Assembly (NCBI GenBank): GCA_963579235.1
Contig: CAUZFM010000027.1
Span: 1 to 29,530, forward strand
Source of the DNA: UBA1149 sp963579235
GTDB taxonomy: Bacteria > Desulfobacterota > Binatia > UBA1149
Direction: 5' to 3'
Length of the DNA: 29,530 nt
The translations under genes were made by a program, and so were the position numbers. Shown here one piece after another: positions 1 to 7,871 of the stretch; positions within the stretch are counted from its first letter, which is position 1, and each line of letters starts with the position of its first letter. The notes under the pieces are model-generated. The model was not told where the DNA came from. It searched no databases and worked only from the letters and a program-made list of their open reading frames with translations.

Positions 1-72
1 GCTCCAGTCGGCAAGAAATTCACGAAGTTCGGCGCGGAAGTTTTCCTGCTCGGCGGTGAAAGAAAGCTCCAT
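1..72 (-). CDS. Acyl-CoA dehydrogenase, N-terminal fragment (cut by window edge)
   Basis: Only the first 24 residues are present, beginning MELSFTAEQENFRAELREFL, which is the usual first helix of the acyl-CoA dehydrogenase N-terminal domain (compare MEFAWSKEDQGFRKNLVAFL at the start of the ACAD whose start codon is at 4081). The ATG (72-70) overlaps the TGA stop of the upstream crotonase gene by one base (TGATG), so the two are probably translationally coupled. It would be the fourth ACAD of this minus-strand operon. The family oxidises acyl-CoA thioesters to enoyl-CoA with FAD. The rest of the gene lies outside the window, so length and catalytic residues cannot be judged. Confidence 0.75.
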   Translation of the reverse strand, partial: MELSFTAEQENFRAELREFLADWS

Positions 73-944
73 CAGTCCTCGTCTCCGCCGGTCTTGTCGT
101 CGTCGGTAGACGAGGCCGAAGGGTCGGGGTTCCAGCGCGGCGGGCGCTTGTCGGCAAAGGCCCTCGGGCCTTCCTTGAAGTCAGGGTGCTTCCAGTGTGC
201 GCGCAGAAGGTCCCAGCCTGATTCGAGGGCCTCGGTGTAACCCATTTCCATCGACTGCCACAGTGCGCGCTTGGATGCGTACATGGCGGCGGGCGAGTTG
301 GCGAGCATGGAGGTAGCCATCGTGTTGGCGATCGTATTGGCGGCGTCACTGTCGTCGGCCAGCTCGTCGACCAGGCCGAGCTGCCACGCGCGCTCAGCCG
401 ACAGGCGGTAGTCGCGCCCCACCAGCGTCATCCTCAGCGCTGTGCCCAGGGGCAGCCGCCTGGCCAGGCCTATATTTTCGAGTGCGCCCACCATGCCCAC
501 GTTGACGTGGGCGTCGAGAAAAGCAGCGTTGCGCGTGGCCACCGTGATGTCGGCGTCCACGACGAAGTGCAGGCCGCCGCCCACGCACAGGCCGTTGACC
601 ACACAGATGACCGGTTTCCAGACGTCGTTCTGTCGTGGCGACCAGAACACCGAGTCGGCCAGCGGCGCGTCGCGGAATACATCGTCGCTCTGGTCACCCT
701 CGGCTTCGCCGACGTCGAAGCCGGTGCAGAAGTGGCGGTGACCGGAAGCCGATACTATGGCCACGCGCACCGAGTCGTCGTTGCTCAGGTCCTCCCACGC
801 GGCCCTGAACATGTGCTGCATCGCGGGCGTCAACGAGTTGCCTCGTTCGGGCCGGTTGATGGTCAGCCGGGCAACTCCGCCCGCTTTTTCATAGAGCAAT
901 CCGTCCATCGGTGCGTCCAGGTCTATGCCGTATTTTACCGTCAT
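72..944 (-). CDS. Enoyl-CoA hydratase/isomerase (crotonase) family protein
   Basis: This 290-residue crotonase-fold protein has the first oxyanion-hole segment FCTGFDV (72-78) and the second oxyanion-hole signature NGLCVGGGLH (117-126). In canonical enoyl-CoA hydratase the two catalytic glutamates are 20 residues apart, in GGGCE and in the following QPE segment. Here the equivalent positions are His126 (GGGLH) and His146 (FLDAHV), also 20 apart. CoA-thioester binding is therefore well supported, but simple hydratase activity is not assured; isomerase, hydrolase or lyase chemistry is possible. It sits between ACAD genes (7-bp gap upstream, 1-base overlap downstream), fitting a beta-oxidation-type step. 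The Asp/Glu-rich C-terminal tail (about 273-290) looks disordered. An alternative start is Met13 (908). Confidence 0.88.
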   Translation of the reverse strand: MTVKYGIDLDAPMDGLLYEKAGGVARLTINRPERGNSLTPAMQHMFRAAWEDLSNDDSVRVAIVSASGHRHFCTGFDVGEAEGDQSDDVFRDAPLADSVFWSPRQNDVWKPVICVVNGLCVGGGLHFVVDADITVATRNAAFLDAHVNVGMVGALENIGLARRLPLGTALRMTLVGRDYRLSAERAWQLGLVDELADDSDAANTIANTMATSMLANSPAAMYASKRALWQSMEMGYTEALESGWDLLRAHWKHPDFKEGPRAFADKRPPRWNPDPSASSTDDDKTGGDED

Positions 945-951
945 GCTTTTA

Positions 952-1917
952 TCATGCCGCCGCGTCCGCGAGGCTTATAGGAGGCAGACCGGCCGCCTCG
1001 GCAAGCCTCCGCATTGTCCAGCCGGGAGTGGGTGGCAAGGAGGCCGCTTGCAGCATGCGTCGCGAGTAGTTGAACACGGGCCCTTCGAGACTTACCCCCA
1101 GCGCGCCGAAGACCTGGTGACAGGTCTGGGCCGCGGCAACCGCCGCCCGGTCAGCCGAAGCGCGGGCACGCAGCAGCGCGACCATCGCGTCGCCGGCCCC
1201 GGTGTCCAGGGCAAATGCCGCCGAGCGTGCAAGCGCAGCCGAGGCGTCCAGTCGTATGACGCTGTCGGCCAGGGGGTGCGCCACCGCCTGGAACGATCCT
1301 ATGGCTCGTCCGAACTGCTGCCGGGTTGAGGCGTGCTCGGCCGCCATTTCAACCAGCCGTCGGCCGGCTGCGGCCTGCCAGGCCGCGAGCGCGAGCAGGT
1401 ACAGGCCCAGCCCGCGATCGCTGTCGGCAAGCGCGGCGTTGCCCTCGATCGCCGCGCGACCCCAGGGCTCGCCGCCCAGCGTGCTGCTGGTCTGCATGTC
1501 GGTGGGCGGGTCGGCCCGCAGGACGACCCCGTTTTTTACGACCAGGAAGTGGGTCGCCAGCGGTCCCCAGGGCAGCAGCGGAGGCTCGGCGAGCGACACC
1601 AGCTCGTCGCCGGCAATAATCCCTGCTCGTTCTTTTTCGTCAAGTACGGCGACGCCCAGTACGCAGGCGGCCAGCGGTCCCGGAAAAGCAGCCCGGCCGA
1701 GTTGCTCGCTGACTGCGCACAGCGCCGAGGCGCTACCCCCGCTGTCGGGGCAGGCCAGTTCCAGTACCCCGAGCGCCGCCATGTCCTTCCACAGCGCTAA
1801 GGGAAACTCGTTGGCGGCGGCCCTGAGCAGCTCCGCGTCAACGCGGTCGCGGCAGAACGCGGCCACGCTATCGGCCATGGCCTGCTCGACGGGGTCGAAA
1901 TCAAAATCTATGGCCAC
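952..1917 (-). CDS. Acyl-CoA dehydrogenase-like protein, short paralog 1
   Basis: This 321-residue protein is shorter than the usual 380-400 of the family. The C-terminal helical domain is clear: the segment STRQQFGRAIGSFQAVAHPLAD (about 190-212) is the conserved RxQFGxxIxxFQAVxHxLAD signature, followed by CHQVFGALGVSLEGPVFNYSRR. The middle beta-domain is degenerate and lacks the normal FSEPxAGSD substrate/FAD motif. I find no glutamate at either known ACAD catalytic-base position (the LxxER site before the QFGR helix, or the IYEGT site near the C-terminus). With the neighbouring 320-residue paralog and the full-length ACAD it resembles the heteromeric ACADs of actinobacterial steroid side-chain degradation (FadE28/FadE29 type). 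The stop is 7 bp before the crotonase start and its start lies 8 bp after the previous stop, so it is operonic. Confidence 0.85.
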   Translation of the reverse strand: MAIDFDFDPVEQAMADSVAAFCRDRVDAELLRAAANEFPLALWKDMAALGVLELACPDSGGSASALCAVSEQLGRAAFPGPLAACVLGVAVLDEKERAGIIAGDELVSLAEPPLLPWGPLATHFLVVKNGVVLRADPPTDMQTSSTLGGEPWGRAAIEGNAALADSDRGLGLYLLALAAWQAAAGRRLVEMAAEHASTRQQFGRAIGSFQAVAHPLADSVIRLDASAALARSAAFALDTGAGDAMVALLRARASADRAAVAAAQTCHQVFGALGVSLEGPVFNYSRRMLQAASLPPTPGWTMRRLAEAAGLPPISLADAAA

Positions 1918-1925
1918 GGCTTGTC

Positions 1926-2888
1926 TCAGTCCTCGGCGTCCGTCCAGCGAAGCCTGGCCAGGCTGCGTGCGTGGGCGCCGGCGCCGCCCAGTTCGAGTTT
2001 GAGGGTCTGCAATCGCATGGTCCAGTGGTGCAGCGCGTGCTCGGTGGTAAAGCCGATGGCTCCGCTCAGCTGGTGGGTGTCGTCAAACAGGAGCGTGGCA
2101 GCTTCCATGGTGTGGGTCGCGGTCGCGGCGGCGGCTTCGCCGGGAGCATTGCGAGAGGCGGTTTCGGCGCAGAGCCAGCGCGCCGATTCTATCATCACCG
2201 CGCAGTTGGCCAGGCGGTGCTGGACGGCCTGGAAGGAGGCTATGCTGCGACCGAACTGGCGGCGGTTTTTCAGGTACTCGATGGTGAACGACAGCGCAGC
2301 CTGCATGCAGCCCACGGCTTCGGCCGAGGCGGCGAGTTGCCACCACGCGCGCATACGGTGGGCGCTTACACCTTCCACGATGTCGCCGGCCGCCAGCAGT
2401 TCGGCAGGTAGGGTGGCCATTGGGTAGCCAAAATTGCTGTCTACGTCGACCAGGTCAGTAGCCAACGGTTCGATTATTCGCAGCTGATCTCCGTCGGCGA
2501 CCAGCAGGCACACGGCCTGGGCAGCAAAACGTACGGGGCCGGGCAGGGCGGTGTCGGCCAGCGCTACCGGGCCATCTATGGTGCGCCCGAGCAGCTGGGC
2601 GGCCACGATGGCGTTGGCGCCGAAGCTTACGCAACCGGCCTGCCGTGCAACGGCGCTCGTGAGCAGGGTGGCCTCGAGTGGCCCCATGCCGTCGACCAGG
2701 GCAACGCCGGTGAAACCCGCGTCGTTGAGAACGCGTTCGAGATCGTGATCGTAGCCGTCAGCCGACTGCTCGCCGGCGTCGGAAAGTGCCGCCAGTTGCT
2801 CGGCGCGCGCGGTTCCCGCCGAGCGTCTGAGCAAGGTTTCGGCGGCGTCGAGCAGGGCTCCCTGTTCCGGGTTCAGTTCAAAATCCAT
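1926..2888 (-). CDS. Acyl-CoA dehydrogenase-like protein, short paralog 2
   Basis: This 320-residue ACAD-family protein starts MDFELNPEQGALLDAAETLL, a typical first helix. The C-terminal domain is recognisable from NRRQFGRSIASFQAVQHRLAN and from HQLSGAIGFTTEHALHHWTMR, the equivalent of the family's GxxGFTxE segment. As in its neighbour at 952-1917, the central beta-domain is reduced and I see no glutamate at the two usual catalytic-base positions. It may be a non-catalytic or half-site-contributing subunit of a heteromeric enzyme, with the 381-residue ACAD (2936-4081) supplying the base. Gaps are 8 bp to the downstream gene and 47 bp to the upstream ACAD, consistent with one transcript. The substrate is unknown; steroid, branched-chain or other bulky acyl-CoA is an inference from context. 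Confidence 0.87.
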   Translation of the reverse strand: MDFELNPEQGALLDAAETLLRRSAGTARAEQLAALSDAGEQSADGYDHDLERVLNDAGFTGVALVDGMGPLEATLLTSAVARQAGCVSFGANAIVAAQLLGRTIDGPVALADTALPGPVRFAAQAVCLLVADGDQLRIIEPLATDLVDVDSNFGYPMATLPAELLAAGDIVEGVSAHRMRAWWQLAASAEAVGCMQAALSFTIEYLKNRRQFGRSIASFQAVQHRLANCAVMIESARWLCAETASRNAPGEAAAATATHTMEAATLLFDDTHQLSGAIGFTTEHALHHWTMRLQTLKLELGGAGAHARSLARLRWTDAED

Positions 2889-2935
2889 CGTATTGCTCGT
2901 TTCTGTGTCCAGCGTTCTTTTGCCAGCTCCGCGGT

Positions 2936-4081
2936 CTACTCGCGGGGCAGGCCCAGCATGCGGCTGGCCACGAGGTTGAGCTGCACCTCGGTGGCACCCA
3001 CGGCGACACCGGCGGTCATGGCTAGTTTAAAATTAGCGTTGGCAAAGGTCCCAGCCTCGAGGCCGGAGCTCCCAGTGAGTTCCAGCGCGAGATCGCCCAC
3101 CAGCTTGTCCACCCGGGTGCCCGCTATGCGCGCGACGTTGGTGTCGGGGCTGGGCGGCAAACCGTGCGCGCGCTGGTCTATTACCCTGTAGCTGAGCACT
3201 CGCGCTGCTTCGCAGGCGGCCCGTGCCCGGCCGAGTTTCTCGGCCACGGTGGGGTCGTCCAGGAGGCCTTTTTGCCTGGCAAGCTCGGCCAGCCGGTCGA
3301 GGGTGACCGTGGCGCGCGCGTAGCGCGGTGCGCCCACTCGTTCGTACTGCAACGAATAGCTCACGGCTTTCCAGCCCTCGCCTTCTTCGCCGAGCAGGCA
3401 GCTCCTCGGCACGCGCACGTCGGTGAAGAACAGCTCGTGGAAGTAACGCTTGCCAACCACTGACGGTATCTCGCGTATCTCTATGCCCTCGCTGTCCATC
3501 GGTAGCAGTATCACCGACAGGCCGTGGTGGCGGCTCGATTCGGGGTCGCTGCGCACGAGGAGAAAACAGTAGTCGGCGTGGTTGGCGTAGGACGTCCAGA
3601 TCTTGCTGCCGTTGATGATGTAGTCGTCGCCGTCGGCTATGGCCGACGTGCGCAGCGCGACCAGGTCGCTGCCCGCTTCGGGTTCGGAGAAGCCCTGGCA
3701 CCACAGCACCCGGCCCTCGCTTATGGCGGGCAGGTGCAACGCCTTCTGCTCGTCGCTGCCGTGCTCCATTATCGTGGGGCCGATCCAGTTGACGTTCATG
3801 TACTGGGGGCCGCGGGGCTCTCCGCGTGACCACAACTCTTCGCCCAGCACGGCGTGACTCCAGGAGGTGGCAGCGTTGCCCCCGTACTCGGTCGGCCAGT
3901 GGGGTGTGAGCCAACCATGCTCGGCCAGCGCCGCGCAGAACCCAAGCGAGAATTCGGCCTGGGCGTCGCTACCCGGCCCTTCGCGCGAAATCTCCTCCCA
4001 GTCGTCGGGTAGCTCGCTTTCGAGAAAAGCCACCAGGTTCTTCCGGAACCCCTGATCTTCCTTGCTCCACGCGAATTCCAT
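2936..4081 (-). CDS. Acyl-CoA dehydrogenase, full length
   Basis: This 381-residue protein has complete family architecture: N-terminal helical domain, the beta-domain motif FSEPEAGSD (131-139) that contacts substrate and FAD, NGSKIWTSYANHAD (157-170), and a C-terminal domain ending VGATEVQLNLVASRMLGLPRE. The C-terminal catalytic position (IYEGT in medium-chain ACAD) is Gly/Ala here. A glutamate, Glu247 in LQYERVGAPR, falls where isovaleryl- and long-chain ACADs carry their catalytic base (LDLERL), so Glu247 is the likely base. It is the first gene of the minus-strand operon, diverging from the acyl-CoA synthetase at 4192 across about 110 bp. The reaction is FAD-dependent alpha,beta-dehydrogenation of an acyl-CoA, electrons presumably passing to ETF. 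It probably works with the two short paralogs downstream. Confidence 0.93.
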   Translation of the reverse strand: MEFAWSKEDQGFRKNLVAFLESELPDDWEEISREGPGSDAQAEFSLGFCAALAEHGWLTPHWPTEYGGNAATSWSHAVLGEELWSRGEPRGPQYMNVNWIGPTIMEHGSDEQKALHLPAISEGRVLWCQGFSEPEAGSDLVALRTSAIADGDDYIINGSKIWTSYANHADYCFLLVRSDPESSRHHGLSVILLPMDSEGIEIREIPSVVGKRYFHELFFTDVRVPRSCLLGEEGEGWKAVSYSLQYERVGAPRYARATVTLDRLAELARQKGLLDDPTVAEKLGRARAACEAARVLSYRVIDQRAHGLPPSPDTNVARIAGTRVDKLVGDLALELTGSSGLEAGTFANANFKLAMTAGVAVGATEVQLNLVASRMLGLPRE

Positions 4082-4105
4082 CTGCTTGTTTCAGGGCTCC
4101 CTTTA

Positions 4106-4143
4106 CCGTCGATTTGACGGATACCCTTGCGCGAAGCTATATC
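4106..4143 (+). promoter_or_regulatory. Candidate sigma70-type promoter with overlapping inverted repeat
   Basis: TTGACG (4114-4119) and TATATC (4138-4143) are separated by 18 bp, a reasonable -35/-10 pair for the synthetase operon. It would start transcription near 4150, about 40 bases before the ATG at 4192. The -35 overlaps the right arm of a short inverted repeat, CCGTC-gattt-GACGG (4106-4120), which could be a repressor site. The match is by eye only and 5-bp arms arise by chance fairly often. Confidence 0.4.
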
Positions 4144-4191
4144 GGGGGTCGCACATGGTGCAAGTGCAGAGGGGCGAGGAGCAGGTTTTTT

Positions 4192-5889
4192 ATGTATTCA
4201 AGCGGTGAGATCCCGGTGCTGGACTTCAAGGCAACCGTGCCGGCTTTTCTGCGCCGGCAGGTCAGCTTGCACGGGCAGGGAGACTTCGTGGTTACGGCCG
4301 ACAGCCGTCTTGGCTATTCCGAGGCCGAGCGCGAATCGGCCCGCCTGGCGCGGGGCCTGTTGGCTGCCGGGGTTGGCAAGGGCAGCAGGGTGGGCCTGCT
4401 GGCACCCAACGGACCAGCGTGGGTGGTGGCCTGGTTGGCCGTGGCCAGGCTGGGAGCCTTGCTGGTGCCGCTCAATACTTTTTCGAAGGCCCGCGAGTTG
4501 GGCTGGATGCTTCGCCACGCCGACGTGCAGTTGTTGCTCTGCGTGGATTCCTTTCTCGGCCACGACTACCTGGGCCGACTCGAGGAGGCCGCGCCCTCGC
4601 TCACCGCCGCCGAAAACGCAGAGCTGCTGTTGCTGCCCGAGTTGCCGATGCTGCGCAGGGTGTACGCCTGGGGTACCGGGCGACGGAAGTGGTTGGCTGG
4701 CGGTGTCGAAGAACTGGCCGAATCGGGCGATGCCGGGGAACAGGACGACGGGTTTCTCAGCCGCGTGGAGGACAGCGTAGAAACAAGCGACCCGATGCTC
4801 GTGGTCTACAGTTCGGGCAGCACGGCCGATCCCAAGGGTGCGGTGCACGGCCAGGGCTCACTGTTGCTGCACGCGTTCAATCTCAACACGTTTCGTGGGC
4901 TGCGGGCCGACGACAGGCTGTACTCGCCCATGCCGTTCTTCTGGGTAGGAGGCTTCGTGTTTGCGCTGCTGGCGGCCATGCACGCGGGCTCCTGCCTGCT
5001 CTGCGAGGAGAGCTTTGAACCCGGGCGCACCCTTGACCTGCTCGAACATGAGCGGGCGACCTTCGTCACCGGCTGGCCGCATTACGGCAAGGCGATGGCC
5101 GACCATGAGAGTTTTGCCGGCAGGGATCTTTCATCGCTTCGCGGTGGCAACGTCTACGACCTGTTGCCCCCTGGGGTCGCGCCCGAGGATCCCGAGCTGA
5201 GGGCCAACTCGCTGGGCATGACCGAGACCGGCGGGCCGCACACTATGTACGACATGACAGTTGACCTGCCCGATAGCCTGCGGGGGTCGTTCGGTTGCCC
5301 GGTGCCCGGGCTTGAGCACAAGCTGGTCGACCCCGACAGCGATCTCGAGCTGGCCGGTACGAGCGGCACGAGCGCGAGTGAAAAGAGCGCTGGCGAGACT
5401 GGCGAGATCTGTGTTCGCGGCTACAGCCTCATGCAGGGTTTGTACAAGCAGCAGCGCGATAGCGTGTTCGACGAGGCGGGCTGGTACCACACCGGTGACG
5501 GCGGCAGCTTCAACGAGCAGGGCCATTTGTTTTTCGAGGGCCGCCTGGGCGACGTCATCAAGACAGGTGGCGCCAACGTGTCGCCGCGCGAGGTAGAAGT
5601 GCTGCTAGAATCCGTGGACGGGGTGAAGGCGGCGCACGTGGTGGGCCTGCCCGACCCCGACCGGGGGCAGACTGTCGCGGCTGCCGTGTTGCTCAAGCAG
5701 GGTGTGGAGCTCGACGCCGAGCAGCTGCTGGCAGCCCTGCGCGACGAGCTTTCAGCCTACAAGCTACCCCGGCAGATCTTCTTTCTCGGTGAAAACGAGC
5801 TGCCGATGACCGACAGCGGAAAGATCAAAAAATCGGCTCTGGCGGGGCAATTACTGGATCTTTTCAAGGCCGGACGGGGCGAAGCTTGA
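4192..5889 (+). CDS. AMP-forming acyl-CoA synthetase
   Basis: This adenylate-forming enzyme (565 residues) activates a carboxylic acid to acyl-AMP and then acyl-CoA. Visible motifs are the P-loop YSSGSTADPKGAVHG (about 206-220), the A5 motif NSLGMTETGG (about 339-348), the A7/A8 motifs GWYHTGDGG and GRLGDVIKTGGANVSPRE, and the C-terminal catalytic lysine in PMTDSGKIKK (Lys about 544). I chose ATG 4192 because GAGGAG (4176-4181) lies 10 bases upstream. A TTG 78 bases further upstream is open but lies inside the candidate -35 box, and the residues it would add look non-homologous. It leads the plus-strand operon and diverges from the ACAD operon, so it probably supplies CoA-activated substrate. 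FadD-like; the acid substrate cannot be told from sequence. Confidence 0.92.
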   Translation: MYSSGEIPVLDFKATVPAFLRRQVSLHGQGDFVVTADSRLGYSEAERESARLARGLLAAGVGKGSRVGLLAPNGPAWVVAWLAVARLGALLVPLNTFSKARELGWMLRHADVQLLLCVDSFLGHDYLGRLEEAAPSLTAAENAELLLLPELPMLRRVYAWGTGRRKWLAGGVEELAESGDAGEQDDGFLSRVEDSVETSDPMLVVYSSGSTADPKGAVHGQGSLLLHAFNLNTFRGLRADDRLYSPMPFFWVGGFVFALLAAMHAGSCLLCEESFEPGRTLDLLEHERATFVTGWPHYGKAMADHESFAGRDLSSLRGGNVYDLLPPGVAPEDPELRANSLGMTETGGPHTMYDMTVDLPDSLRGSFGCPVPGLEHKLVDPDSDLELAGTSGTSASEKSAGETGEICVRGYSLMQGLYKQQRDSVFDEAGWYHTGDGGSFNEQGHLFFEGRLGDVIKTGGANVSPREVEVLLESVDGVKAAHVVGLPDPDRGQTVAAAVLLKQGVELDAEQLLAALRDELSAYKLPRQIFFLGENELPMTDSGKIKKSALAGQLLDLFKAGRGEA

Positions 5890-5915
5890 CAAATCTACCT
5901 GCGCGCAGGTAGAAA
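5886..5915 (+). promoter_or_regulatory. Promoter with 20-bp perfect palindrome: probable TetR operator
   Basis: TCTACCTGCGCGCAGGTAGA (5894-5913) is a perfect 20-bp palindrome. It sits between TTGACA (5886-5891, perfect -35, overlapping the synthetase stop codon) and a weak -10-like TAGAAA (5910-5915), immediately before the TetR gene start at 5918. Binding there would block RNA polymerase, the usual design of TetR autorepression. If this promoter is used, the regulator mRNA would be nearly leaderless. Confidence 0.7.
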
Positions 5916-5917
5916 AG

Positions 5918-6610
5918 GTGGTGGCCGTCCTTCCTTCCAGTGAGCGGGGCAACAGCACCCGCGTCGCCATACTGCAGGCAGCCGAACGCGTTTTTGCCGA
6001 GCAGGGCTTCGACCGTGCGCGCCTGGAAGATGTTGCCAGTGAGGTAGGTATCCGCCGGGCCTCTATCGTTTACTACTTCCGCGACAAGAGAGAGCTCTAC
6101 CACACCGTGCTCGCTGACATGTTTGCCGAGTACGCCGTCAGGCTCGAGTCGGCGTTGTTCGGTGCTGGCGACGTTGTTGAGAGGATGGAGGCAGCGGTGG
6201 TGGGCTGGGTGGATTTCGTGGCCGCGCGACCGACCTTTGCGCGGGTGTTGCTGCGCGAGTTGGCCGATGCCGGCGGCGATGGCCTGCCCGCGATGCTGGA
6301 GCACAGGGGCGAGGTACAAAAAATTGTCGAGCGTTTCGAGTCCGAGAATTCGGGCGACCCGTTGTTGTCGCGCATCGACGTGGAGCCGGCTCACATGGTG
6401 GCCAGTGTCGCCGGTGCCACGCTGTTCTTGTTCGTAGCAATGCCGGCGCTAATGCCTTCGGGCGACTTTGACCCGCTTGAACCGGCGCAGGTAGAAGCCC
6501 ATCGTCACGAGGTACTGAGGACCGCCAGGCGGTTGATGGGGACCGGGCTCGCGCTGAGAACAAGACCAGCGCGGGCCGAACGGCCTCCAAAGCCAGGGAG
6601 AAGCAAGTGA
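5918..6610 (+). CDS. TetR/AcrR family transcriptional regulator
   Basis: This 230-residue repressor has the N-terminal TetR helix-turn-helix at about 14-60: TRVAILQAAERVFAEQGFDRARLEDVASEVGIRRASIVYYF, with the conserved F-x-x-x-G-F and YYF/DKREL landmarks. The variable C-terminal half would bind an effector, most likely a CoA ester or lipid given the neighbours (inference). Start choice is uncertain: tandem GTG codons at 5918 and 5921, no good Shine-Dalgarno, and a palindromic operator ending 4 bases upstream. It lies between the synthetase (28 bp upstream) and the P450 (GTGA overlap with its stop), so it is embedded in the catabolic operon and probably controls it and itself. Confidence 0.9.
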   Translation: MVAVLPSSERGNSTRVAILQAAERVFAEQGFDRARLEDVASEVGIRRASIVYYFRDKRELYHTVLADMFAEYAVRLESALFGAGDVVERMEAAVVGWVDFVAARPTFARVLLRELADAGGDGLPAMLEHRGEVQKIVERFESENSGDPLLSRIDVEPAHMVASVAGATLFLFVAMPALMPSGDFDPLEPAQVEAHRHEVLRTARRLMGTGLALRTRPARAERPPKPGRSK

Positions 6611-7869
6611 CCATGCCAGACCACGAAACAGGGACCGACGCCTTCCAACGCTTTAACAAGGCCCAGGGGGTCGGCACGGTGCGCGACCCCTACGCCCGCT
6701 GGGCGGAGTTGCGCAGGATGGGGCCGGTACTCGAAGTCGACCCGCGTGAATGGACCGGTGACCAGGAGTTCATGTCCGGGGGCCAGAAGGCACCCGAGGG
6801 TTTCAAGATCTGGTCGGCCGTGAGCTACGATGCCGTTCACGATATCCTCGCCGACTCGCGTAACTTTACCTCCAGCGGTTACGCCATCACGATGGGGCCG
6901 GTACTCGGTCGCACCATACTGGAGATGGACCCGCCCGAACACACGGTTCACCGTAAACTGCTCAGCCAGGCCTTCAGTCGCCGCGCCCTGGAATCCTGGG
7001 AGACGGGGCTGGTGGCCAAAACGATCAACGGCTTGATCGACGATTTCGCTGAGCGCGGCAGCGCCGACCTGGTGCGCGAGCTGACGTTTCCGTTCCCGGT
7101 AACGGTGATCGCCGGAATGATGGGCGTGCCCGCCGAGCGTCTCGGCGAATTTCACCGCTTGGCCGTGGAGCTGGTCAGCGTCACCATAGACTACGATGGC
7201 GCACTGAGGGCGTCGCAGTCGCTCGGCGATCTATTTGCCGACCTGCTGCCGGGTCGGAGGGCTGAGCCTGGCGACGACATCATCAGCGTGCTGGCAAGCG
7301 CCGAGGTGGAAGGCGAGCGTCTCGAAGACGAGCTCATCTATTCCTTCCTCAGGCTGCTCGCTCCGGCCGGTGCCGAGACCACCTACCGGTCGTCGAGCAA
7401 CCTGCTGTGCGGGCTGCTCAACAACCCCGACCAGCTCGAATTGCTCAGGGCCAACCGTGACCTGTTGCCCCACGCTATAGAAGAGGGCGTGCGTTGGGAC
7501 CCCCCGTTGACCGGTATAATGCGCATGACCACGGCCGACGTTACCGTGCAGGGTGTCGAGATTCCGGCCGGCGCGGTGGTGCACGTCAACATGGCGGCAG
7601 CCAATCGCGATCCCGCGCGCTTTGAAGATCCCGATCGTTTCGACGTGACGCGCAAGTTCAAACAGCACCTGGGTTTCGCCTTTGGCACCCACGCTTGCCT
7701 GGGAATACACCTGGCCCGAATGGAGACCCGCGTGTTGCTCAACGCCGTGCTCGATCGTCTTCCCGGACTCGCGCTGGATCCCTCGGCGGGCGAGGTCTTC
7801 GTGAGCGGACAGGTTTTTCGGGCGCCGTCGGCGCTGCCGGTTGTTTTTGAGACGGGGCGGGAGAGCTGA
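6607..7869 (+). CDS. Cytochrome P450
   Basis: This 420-residue soluble bacterial-type P450 has the I-helix oxygen-activation motif AGAET (254-258), the K-helix ExxR (Glu293-Arg296) and the heme-binding loop FAFGTHACLG (357-366) with proximal ligand Cys364. The segment MDPPEHTVHRKLLSQAF (107-123) is also typical. There is no membrane anchor. The GTG start overlaps the TetR stop (GTGA); ATG 6613 is an alternative, and AGGGAG (6595-6600) serves either, fitting GTG better. It would hydroxylate a hydrophobic substrate using ferredoxin and reductase, neither of which is encoded here. Neighbouring acyl-CoA and Rieske genes suggest a steroid, terpenoid or fatty-acid-like substrate; the exact CYP family cannot be assigned by eye. 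Confidence 0.95.
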   Translation: MTMPDHETGTDAFQRFNKAQGVGTVRDPYARWAELRRMGPVLEVDPREWTGDQEFMSGGQKAPEGFKIWSAVSYDAVHDILADSRNFTSSGYAITMGPVLGRTILEMDPPEHTVHRKLLSQAFSRRALESWETGLVAKTINGLIDDFAERGSADLVRELTFPFPVTVIAGMMGVPAERLGEFHRLAVELVSVTIDYDGALRASQSLGDLFADLLPGRRAEPGDDIISVLASAEVEGERLEDELIYSFLRLLAPAGAETTYRSSSNLLCGLLNNPDQLELLRANRDLLPHAIEEGVRWDPPLTGIMRMTTADVTVQGVEIPAGAVVHVNMAAANRDPARFEDPDRFDVTRKFKQHLGFAFGTHACLGIHLARMETRVLLNAVLDRLPGLALDPSAGEVFVSGQVFRAPSALPVVFETGRES

Positions 7870-7871
7870 TC

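Noticed and set aside
4114..4191. TTG start of the acyl-CoA synthetase at 4114
   Set aside because: The codon lies in the candidate -35 box and the added residues lack homology; ATG 4192 has a good Shine-Dalgarno.
6485..6496. GCGCAGGTAGAA, identical to the right half of the TetR-gene palindrome
   Set aside because: It is a half site inside the coding sequence of the TetR gene with no matching left half, so chance or codon use explains it as well.
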